Shown here piece by piece: positions 35,082-44,433 of a stretch of DNA of 64,000 nt (position 1 is its first letter; each line of letters begins with the position of its first letter). Source of the stretch: Selaginella tamariscina (taxonomy: Eukaryota; Streptophyta; Lycopodiopsida; Selaginellales; Selaginellaceae); assembly GCA_003024785.1 (NCBI GenBank), contig PUQB01000292.1, positions 62,001 through 126,000 on the forward strand, read 5' to 3'. The position numbers were made by a program, and so were the translations under genes. The notes beneath the pieces are model-generated. The model saw nothing but the letters and a program-made list of their open reading frames with translations, searched no databases and was not told the DNA's origin.

Positions 35082-38000
35082 TTAAGCTTCAGAAAACATA
35101 CATTCCCTTGCAGTTTTGTTAATCGTGACTTTATCAACGCTTCTTGACATCCACCCATATCGAATGGATTTAACATTTATAAAACATGCTGGGTCTTTTT
35201 GATTGGGAGACCATGTTTTCTCTAGGCATCCATTATATCTTTCGCTCTCCTTCTCGTGTCGCCTTTTTTGTGGTTTGAACCATGCAACCTTAACAATACT
35301 ATTTTTTGTGATTACTTCAGGTGTGTCGATAATTTGACCCATCCAAATAGGCTGATTATATGACGCATCTGGAGTAATGAGAACCATCATTAGTTTTTGA
35401 AGATCCTTGCAGCAATCAAAGTATGCTTTAGGTTTTTGGTTCCTTTGTCCAACAAAGTGTGGGGTTTGCACTTCCACATCACTACTGGCTTCTATGTCGT
35501 CTGTGCTCAGTGATGTCATTTCAATCTCCTCTCGCCACCTTGTTTTAGGCCAGAAAGGGTGTTGCAATTCTGTACTTGTGACAGTAGGCCCTTCCAACTC
35601 TCGAACAACAGTCTCCCAATAGTTGACCACATGCTTATATAGTTCTGAGTAACCAGTTGCCTTATCAGAATTCTTTGGCATCGATTTTTGAACCCATGCC
35701 ACATATTTTTTGATGCCATCAATAATAACCTCTTGTTCCTTGAGCTGGGCACTCAATGGAATAGGGTCTGGTTGTCCTTCTGGGAGAAGTGGCTTTCCAT
35801 CCTCTCCACTTTTGAAGAGCATTAAGCCCTCTTTCGGTAACCACTCCTGCTCTGATGGCCGTAACTTGTACTGCATAATAGGTATACCATCTCGTATGGA
35901 GAAAAAGAATTGTAGCGGCACAAGGTGACCAACTAAAGAATCACTCCCTTCTTTTATATACTCCTTGAGAAATTTTTTGAAGTCTGGCACCTCAGTCACA
36001 AGCAAAGCACAACTTTTTTTGGAGATGCAATTTTCAAAAAGATTCATCATATGCGGTAAGGTAAGTGCACTTGTCCTTTTTGTAGAGTTGGAGACCTTGC
36101 TGAAGAACGCATCAATATCTTCATGAGTGTGACCAACCATAAGGAAACTGAGCGTGATTGTTTCAAACACACCTTTGGCAACAAGCATTGACAAGTATGC
36201 TAGCACATATCTAGAAAATAAAAGTAAGTATGAGCTTGAGAAACCCTTAAGTAAAATGATTTACCTATTTTTGTTCTCGCCTGCACAATTATCCATCTGT
36301 AAAAGCAAATGACGAGGAAGCTTATTTGATGTTGAGGACACATGTACACTATTTGAGCTAGATCCCTCCACTGAACCTGAACTCTCAACAGGGCCATCTG
36401 TTTTTTGTGCAGGTTGCTGACAATGCCTCTCATATTCCCAAGTAGCCTCAAGTGCAGACGTGTTCATGAGAGCATTATGTAAAGGTTGAAGGTGTTGTTT
36501 CTTCACTTTGAGATCACTGATAGGACTTGTCTGTGAGTGGGCTTCAAGGTTTCTGAAACACATGGCTAACGACCCAATAGTGAAATTGGAGTCGCTAGAC
36601 CAATGTGGAAGTGAAAAGTGTCCATATGACTCACAACCGTGTCCATGTGTTAGCACACCTGTTAAAGAAATCGGAAGTTTCATGACATTTCCAAGGCACT
36701 TTGGTGTTGCAAAGAGCTTTGGAATGCTGGTCTTTGAATGATCCATCTTGTCATGGATCAAGCACAGGTACTCTGATGGGCGTGACACAGAAAGCATGCG
36801 GTGTGCATAGTACTGAGACCGGCAAGTTTGTTGTGCAATCATGTGGGCCTCCATCTTCCTTTGAATGGTAGTGATCTCCACCAAGGTTTTTGCACAAGCC
36901 TCTGCAGCCTTCAATGATGTACAAGTGTCACACTTAGAAAAGCTAGAGTGTTTTGCAATCTCCACATCCTTAAAATGAGTATTCCATATGTTGTTGAAGG
37001 TACCAGTGCAGATTGCTTGGAGCCCCATCAAACTGAGGCACTTGTTCACATGTTCACACAGTTTCAATTGAGTGTAGATTGAAGGTAAAACCTTGAGATT
37101 TTCCCTGACCCCTGCATTTGTGGTTCGGCATTTGTGAGGCATCCTGTCTGCATTTGCTTCCACAAAAGCCTTGAGTATCTCTATGGCTGCCATGATGTGA
37201 GAGCGGGTTTTGACCAAGCCAGTGTTCCCATGAACTGAGGTTCGCGCTCCATCTAGCCACTCATCCCTCCGACGGTAGAACGTGGTCTTTGGGATCCCGT
37301 ATATACTGTACCAAGCTTTGAAGCAGATGGCCACCTTATTAAATACCATGGATGTACTCTGATAACCTGTGTCCGAGGCCATTCCATCAATACACCCAGT
37401 TAGTGCAGCATATACAAACTCATGCCTTTGCTTTTGGGTGAGCATACGAAAGACATGTCTACATTGGGTAATTTCATTCCGGTCTGCCATCTGACAACAC
37501 TTCTTCTTGCAACAGTCAATCGTGGAAATGCTCGTAACACTTTCGGAAGATGTAGGATCCATCTTTACCCTCTTGCTGAAACTTGCAGGGGAAGATCTAC
37601 AACCCATGAATCGCCTTTTTCTTACAATAGGACCAATGCAAGGAACCTCTTCAAATATGAGTTGTTCTTCCGGGTTGTTATTATTGAAATCCAACCCAGA
37701 ATATGTTGAACCATCTTGCCGTCTTAATTCAGATGTTCGCCACCTCACGAGGGATCCAGGATACAATGTGCCATTAGGTGAAACCTCTGTCACAACTACA
37801 CCCACGAAGTCGGACCCTAGTTTCTCTTCTGACACTGCTTCCATTGGATTTATAGCTGTGATGATGCCTCTTCCGACTTCAATCTCACGAAGAAAGAGAA
37901 TCACCTCATCCATCACAGCAGGCAAGCCATCATCTGGTAAACTCGTGCTACTATTTGTTTGTGACTCTGCATATTTGTGTCAGCCTTGACTTCATCCAAA

Positions 38001-38198
38001 TTCCACAATACAGGAGAACCCTCCTCAAATTCCATTCCCAGAACCTCAACATGCTTGAAATGGTGTTCACCCATACGTACACACAAGATCCTTGGGAATA
38101 TTGTGACATGATGCATTATTATCTCGAACTTCCACAGTTCCAGTGCCAACTATCTCGTTGTTCCGAAGAAGACATACTTTATCTCCAGTATTAAACAT
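35082..38198 (-). CDS. Transposase-like protein of the giant element (RNase H/DDE-like)
   Basis: Two coding exons, 37925 or further upstream to 36265 and 36210 to 35082, joined by a 54-bp GT-AG intron that leaves the frame intact, give at least 930 residues. An N-terminal part has a conserved Cys-rich segment (DCCKKKCCQMADRNEITQC) and an HTH-like stretch (YGIPKTTFYRRRDEWL). The core has LCLIHDKMDHSKT, then LQMDNCAGENKNR just before the intron, then VGHTHEDIDAFFSKV. The Asp/Asn/Glu/His spacing resembles the RNase H-fold DUF7869-type domain of plant and animal transposon proteins, so a DDE transposase is my inference. The frame extends upstream to an ATG at 38198, but two compensating indels (near 38075 and 37960) interrupt it. 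A segment there (HVEVLGMEFEEGSPVLWNL) resembles small domains found in other transposon proteins. It is one of the two best-preserved genes in the window. Confidence 0.7.
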
Positions 38199-38348
38199 AT
38201 TGTCCTGCACATAAATAATTGTATTATTTATGATATCTGTTTATGCAATATTTTAAGAAATCTGAATTACGGTTACTTAATAATATGCATATGCAATAAT
38301 ACATAATTATGTTTAGAGATAATATCTCATGTTTGATTAATACAACTG

Positions 38349-39090
38349 ATGGGCGGGATTAATCCCGCCCACGAATCCCTCCGACGAGGAACGGTCGGCG
38401 GGATTAATCCCGCCGCCGACTCAACCCCTTCGGAGAGAGTCGGCGGGATTAATCCCGCCTTGGACTCCCTCCGACAAGGAAGAGCCGGCGGGATTAATCC
38501 CGCCGCCTCTTCCTCCTCGGGGGGAGTCCGGCGGGATTAATCCCGCCGACTCTCTCCGACGAGGAAGGGAGTCCGGCGGGATTAATCCCGCCGACTCATC
38601 CTCGCCGGAGAGAGTCGGCGGGATTAATCCCGCCGGACTCCCCCTCGACGGAGGAAGAGGCGGCGGGATTAATCCCGCCGGCTCTTCCTTGTCGGAGGGA
38701 GTCCAAGGCGGGATTAATCCCGCCCACAATTCTTACGACGGGGAATGGGTGGCGGGATTAAACCCGCACATAACTCTCTCCAAAACTATGATTTCAAAGA
38801 GATCTCGGGATAAATCCTGTCCCCAAATCTTTAAAACAGGGAAGTGGTGGCGAGATTAATCCCGCCACCCCTTCCCTGCCTCCTAAAATGGTTGGCGGGA
38901 TTAATCCCGCCGACAACTCTTTCTAATAAATTCTGGTAACTCTTCATCAGTTGAGAAGGTTATCGACGGGATTAATCCCGCCACTCTTTTTCAGTGGCGG
39001 AGAAGCATTGCCCGGGAGATGGTGGCGGGATTAATCCCGCCACTTCTTCAAAGAGGCGAAAAAGAAATGGCCGGATTAATCCCGCCGCCC
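38349..39090. repeat. Palindrome array 1 (GGCGGGATTAATCCCGCC, 45-bp pitch)
   Basis: About 16 copies of an 18-bp perfect palindrome or close variants. The first ten start at 38352, 38397, 38442, 38487, 38530, 38575, 38617, 38662, 38707 and 38751, so spacing is 42-45 bp and mostly exactly 45. Later copies (about 38847, 38893, 38966, 39023, 39070) are less regular and slightly mutated. Spacers are GC-rich, share 'ctccctccgacgaggaa' words in both orientations, and often extend the palindrome (GAGTC...GACTC). It starts about 150 bp upstream of the transposase gene. Confidence 0.95.
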
Positions 39091-39779
39091 CGGTTAACCT
39101 AGAATATTAAGTTAAAAGGATATTTAAACGGATAAATCCCTAACGGAATATATTATAATCCTAATGCATTCTAAACCCCTAAATTGTAATTTTAAGAGAG
39201 AATGTAAGAGAGTGAATCTTAATAAGTATTTTTAAATTTGTTTATAATACTTACTTGTAAACAGCACTGAAGGCGCCGTGCTTTCCTATAAAGAATAGCA
39301 CCCAATTTAATCTCGCTCCTGAGATGATCACTATGAAGAAAAAAGAAGATCTAAAGAGTGAAAAATACAGAAATGAAGAAACCCTTGCCGGAGAAAGAAC
39401 CAGATCTGAATTTGAGTGGGAAATTAAATGCATTTTCAAATTTACATGTCAGACCGACAATACATATGTCAGAAATTCAAATTTTTTAAAAAGAACAGAA
39501 AATAAAATTTAAGATGAGTTGACACAAATATCCGACACTCTGACATATATACTCTCCAGTTCCAATGAGTATTTTAAAATTGCATTTAATGTTATTCAAG
39601 TGATTCAAGCTGTTTAATATTACGAAATTTTAGACTATATTCTACATTCTTAGTATTCAAGTATATTATATTATATATATATATATAAATATATACTTAT
39701 ACAATAAATAAATTGATATATTATTATGTATCATTTAAAATATATTCATAGTCTGTTTATTATTATTATTTTCTTAATT
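39091..39779. other. AT-rich spacer in the giant element
   Basis: No gene with support. A 62-codon frame on each strand near 39250-39510 has no family features. Confidence 0.4.
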
Positions 39780-40345
39780 ACTCGAGTATTTAGTTTTCAT
39801 TTCCTAGTATCAATGGGATATTCTTTAATATTTTATTAATATTTGAAGAATATTCTAATTATTAAACCTGATTATCATAATTAAATTAGTCTTGTTCTTA
39901 ATTATTGCAGTAATTATTCTACATTTGTATATATTAATGGGATTTTCTCAATTAATTTGTTATTATTTCAAGAATATTCATGTGTTAAACCTTATTATCA
40001 ATATTAAATTAATACACACTATGAACATATTTTAAATTATACATAATAATACATCATTTTATCTAATATATAGTCATATATAGTTTTAATAATATATATA
40101 TTAATATCATTTCCTTAATTACTTGAGTAATTAATCTTCTTTATATTAATGGGATATTCTTTATTATTTTCTTATTATTCCAAGAATATTCCAATATTAA
40201 ACATGATTATGATAATTAATTTAGTTAATTATTTGAGTACTTAATTTACATTTGTATATATTAATGGGATTTTCTCAATTAATTTCTTATTATTTCAAGA
40301 ATATTTCAATGTTAAACCTTTTTATCAATATTAAATTAATATATA
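39780..40345 (+). repeat. Diverged AT-rich repeats around 'attaatgggatattct'
   Basis: At about 39810, 39935, 40147 and 40262 the same order of words recurs: attaatgggat(a/t)ttct, ttattatttcaagaatatt, then gttaaacctt. Spacing is 115-210 bp. Confidence 0.6.
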
Positions 40346-40685
40346 TTATTAAAACTATATATGGCTATATATTAGATAAAATCATATATTATTATGTATA
40401 ATTTAAAATATGTTCCTAGTGTGTTTATTAATTTTATTTTCTTAATTATTCGATGTTTGTTTTGCACACATATATAAACACAATCATAAATTTACACACG
40501 CATTACAAGAACTTACAAAAACACATATGCACACACATGCACAACCCTAAACCAAACTGAAGAAATATGTTGCTTCTTTATTGAAAACATCATGTTCAAC
40601 GCATGTATGATATATGTACTCAATCTGTGTATATGTAACACATTGAATTTACATGTGTAATATTTATATTAAGCTTGTTGGGAGC

Positions 40686-40721
40686 AAACCCTAAACCTAA
40701 ACCCTAAACCCTAAACCCTAA
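40686..40721 (+). repeat. Interstitial telomere-like repeat 1
   Basis: About five CCCTAAA units, one lacking a C. Plant-type telomere sequence inside the transposon, flanked by TG/TA-rich DNA. Confidence 0.85.
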
Positions 40722-41149
40722 TATGTAACACAATGAATTTACTCATGTAATATGTATGTATGTCTGTGTGTATACACGTGTGCATGTATATATGTGTACT
40801 CTGTATGTATATATGTGTACTTTCTGTCTTCTCTCATACATACACACCATGCATGATCCATGTTAATATGTACTGTCTCTCTTCTCTCAAACATACACAC
40901 CATGCATGATCTATAATATGTACTCGGTCTCTCTAATATTATGTACTAATATGTATGTATGTCTGTGTGTATAATACACACCATGCATGATCCATATTAA
41001 TATGTACTGTCTCTCTTCTCTCATATACTATGTATGTATATCTGTGTATAATATGTGTAAGTATATATGTGTACTAATATATGCAATGTGTACAAAAATA
41101 ATTTTTCAACACTCTCTCTTCTCTCATACATACACACCATGCATGATCC

Positions 41150-41188
41150 ATCCTAAATCCAAAACCCTAAACCCTAAACCCTAAACCC
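41150..41188 (+). repeat. Interstitial telomere-like repeat 2
   Basis: About four CCCTAAA units after 'cctaaatccaaaa'. Same orientation as the first, 460 bp away. The sequence between holds four copies of a 'cacaccatgcatgatc' unit with 'tctctcttctct' (about 40840, 40900, 40980 and 41130). Confidence 0.85.
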
Positions 41189-41554
41189 ATGTAATATGTG
41201 TGTATGTCTGTGTGTATACACGTGTGTATGTATATATTATGTGTATTAATATATGCAATGTGTACACATGAAACTTTAACACTCTCATGGACACACACAT
41301 GTTAAATCCCTGCATGATTTATATTTTTGAGGTGTATGTGATACCCACACCACACGCACGCGCTAATAATATAATGAAAGAATATTCGTTTAGGGCGAAT
41401 CTATATTTTATTCTTTTTAGGGTTTAAGTATATTCTCAGAAGGAATATTCTATTAGGGTTGATATATATATTTAATTCCTTTAGGGTTTAGGTATATTCT
41501 TAGGGTTTCAAGAGGCGGCGGCTGTGAAATCGGCGGCGGCGGCTGTGCACACAG

Positions 41555-41811
41555 GTGAGATCTGTGTGTGTGTGTGTGTGTATGTATGTATATATGTATA
41601 GGAGTGTGCGTATAATTTTTTTATTAGTTTTATCTCTCGCACACACACGCACACTCCTGTGTATGTATATGTGTCTGTATGATTTATTTGTTTCGCTCAC
41701 ACACGCATACACACGATATACATATACACATATATATATATACCTATATACATATATACATACATATATTATGTGTACCAGTATCTGTAAATTTTTTTTT
41801 ATTGATCTTGC

Positions 41812-41886
<75 letters not shown>

Positions 41887-41951
41887 GTGTACCAGTATCT
41901 GTAAATTTTTTTTTATTGATCTATCTCTCCCACACACACGCGCACTGCTTT

Positions 41952-42034
<83 letters not shown>

Positions 42035-42707
42035 CAATGCATATTAACAAATAGTATACAACACTAGTTTATATATATGCTTATATATTCATAATATACA
42101 CACATATATATGTGTGTGTTTTCTGTATAATTTTATTTATTTATTAGTTTTATCTCTCGCACACACACGCACACTCCTGTGTATGTATATGTGTGTGTGT
42201 GTGTGTTTGTTTATCTGTATGATTTTATTTGTTTCGCTCACACACGCATACACACAATATACATATACACATATATATATACCTATATACATATATACAT
42301 ACATACAACACTAGTTTATATATATGCTTATATATTCACAGACTCTCTCTCTTTCTCTATAGATTATATATCTATATACACACATATATATGTGTGTGTT
42401 TATCTGTATAATTTTATTTATTTATTAGTTTTATCTTTCGCACACACACGCACACTCCTGTGTATATATATATGTGTGTGTGTGTGTTTGTTTATCTGTA
42501 TGATTTTATTTGTTTCGCTCACACGCATACACACGATATACATATACACACATATATATACCTATGTACACACATATATTAGGTGTACCAGTACTGTATA
42601 AGTTTATTTATTTATCTATCTCTTGCACACACACGTACACTCCTATACATACATACATACATACATATATATACACACACACATATATATGTGTGTGTTT
42701 TTATCTC
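41555..42707. repeat. Microsatellite cluster (CA, TA, TG) with ~330-bp larger repeats
   Basis: Long CA runs (41813-41848, 41953-41972), TA runs (41850-41882, 41973-42031) and TG runs. A larger unit recurs: 'tttattagttttatctctcg', then 'cacacacacgcacactcctg', then 'tttgtttcgctcacac' at about 41620-41720, 42145-42250 and 42420-42530. Predicted frames here are only Tyr-Ile or Thr-His runs. Confidence 0.9.
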
Positions 42708-42719
42708 GCTAAGCCCCTC

Positions 42720-44095
42720 GAGCGGCGGGATTAATCCCGCCGCTATATAGTTGGGCCATGGCGGCGGGATTAATCCCGCCGCCGAGGCCCTTCAGGCATG
42801 GGTGAGCGGCGGGATTAATCCCGCCGCCGAGGCCCTTCACGCAGGCTATGGGCGGCGGGATTAATCCCGCCGCTCTACGACAAACCGAAGAGCGGCGGGA
42901 TTAATCCCGCCGCCCATAGCCTGCGTGAGGGGCCTCGGCGGCGGGATTAATCCCGCCGCTCATCCATGCCCTGCGCGGAATGCGGCGGGATTTATCTCGC
43001 CGGCAATGGCCTGTGTGAAGGTTCTAATGGGCGGGATTAATCCCGCCGGATTCCGCGCGGGCATTTACAGGGAATGGGCGGCAGGATTAATCCCGCCGCT
43101 CTTCGGTTTGTCGTAGAGCGGCGGATTAATCCCGCCGCCCAGGGAATTCACGCAGGACATGAACGGCGGGATTAATCCGGCCCCACGCTCATGCCCTTCG
43201 CGGAGGGCGGCGGGATTAATCCCGCCGTTCATGTCCTGCGTGAATTCCCTGGGCGGCGGGATTAATCCCGCCCCCACCCATCCCTGTTCAAAAATGCCGC
43301 AAGCCAATATATATGTGTGAGCGCATGATTTACGAGAGGGCGGCGGATTAGCCTCCGAACCTTCATTACCCGGTGGCGAGATTAATCTCCGAACCTTCAT
43401 TACCCCATTGGTATGTTGAATCAATCCCGACTAACTCTGTCTGAGACGGAGAAGGTTTAAAAATACCAATGGAGGGAACCGAGAAGGGTGGTGGGATTAA
43501 TTTCACCATCCCTTACATGGGGGGATTAATCCGCCGCGTACGCATGCCCTGCGCGGAATCGGGCGGGATTTATCCCGCCGCCATTGGCCTGCCTGAAGGG
43601 CCTAGGCGGCGGGATTAATCCCGCACGCAGATTTCGCTCGCCGCAAGGGCATTGGCGTTCGGCGGGATTAATCCCGCCCATAGGGATCGAGTGAAGGCCC
43701 TGGGCGGCGGGATTAATCCCGCCGAGTCTTCAATGCCTGTTGGAGAAATGAATCTCGCCACCCTTCCCTTTTTCCTCCATTGGTGAGTTGGACCAATCCC
43801 AAACGTTTCTGTCTAAGACGTAGAAGGTTTACAACATACCAATGGAGGGGACTGGGAAGGGTGGCGAGATTCATTTAACCATCCCTTACATGGTGGGCGA
43901 GATTAATCCCGCCTCCTTTCTGGAGTCACTGAAGGGGTGTGAGAAATAAATCCTGCCCAGTTCTCTCTGAGACCGAGAAGGGTGGCAAGATTAATTCCGC
44001 ACTCCCGTTCAAGGCCTCCAGAAAGGTGGCGAGATTAATCCCGCCCACTCTTTCAGGAGGCATTGAAGGGGTGGCGAGATTAATCCCGCCGCACC
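42720..44095. repeat. Palindrome array 2, with higher-order inverted repeats
   Basis: Roughly 25-30 copies or variants of GGCGGGATTAATCCCGCC. The first six start at 42724, 42763, 42808, 42854, 42894 and 42940 (spacing 39-46 bp). The block 42806-42877 is repeated almost perfectly in inverse at 42890-42961, and 43115-43180 in inverse at 43207-43275. From about 43360 copies degrade (GGCGAGATTAATC..., GGCGGGATTTATC...) and spacers include 'ccattggt' inverted pairs. Ends about 110 bp before the hairpin that precedes the ParB-like gene. Confidence 0.92.
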
Positions 44096-44204
44096 TTCCA
44101 TGTGAATATATATGTGTATTAGTATATATAAGTTGCATATCTCATTTTATTTACTTTTATCATCTCTTCATATTATTTCGAGTAAAAGCTAGGAATCTAT
44201 GTAA

Positions 44205-44291
44205 AACTGTCCAGAGCTCACATTTGTGGTGGTTCTAAAACGAAATGTTATCTTTCTTTTGCACTAACACAAATGTGAGCTTCGGACAGTT
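44205..44291. repeat. Hairpin-forming inverted repeat upstream of the ParB-like gene
   Basis: Arms 44205-44228 and 44268-44291 are 24 bp with two mismatches (AACTGTCC..GCTCACATTTGTG), separated by 39 bp. It lies about 140 bp before the ATG and may be part of the leader or promoter. Confidence 0.8.
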
Positions 44292-44433
44292 AATTACGTC
44301 TACTTCTCTCTGTGTATTATTTTTGTATATTCGGGTTTATACAAGTGTGTGTGCGTTTTTATATAATTTATATTTATAGTGTATTATTTTGCAGAAGGAA
44401 GATTTGATCAAACAAGGAGATCGAGTCATTAGT

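Noticed and set aside
35407-37989. Plus-strand frames of 71-160 codons opposite the transposase-like gene
   Set aside because: Antisense shadows; the minus strand gives a continuous spliced protein with recognisable motifs.
38349-38729. Reading frames through palindrome array 1 (repeating GGINPA or AGLIPP peptides on both strands)
   Set aside because: The frames arise from the repeated DNA; all frames lack stops because of the GC-rich palindrome, and there are no splice or start signals.
38349-39090. CRISPR-like array (regular repeats with spacers)
   Set aside because: The host is a plant, the repeats are perfect palindromes, spacers share words with one another in both orientations, and there are no cas genes.
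40686-41188. A chromosome end
   Set aside because: The telomere-like tracts are short, interstitial and inside an element with genes on both sides.
41500-42601. Frames of 120-170 codons in the microsatellite cluster
   Set aside because: Only translations of CA, TA and TG runs (Tyr-Ile and Thr-His repeats).
42925-43424. Short frames in palindrome array 2
   Set aside because: Repeat-derived; no independent coding evidence.
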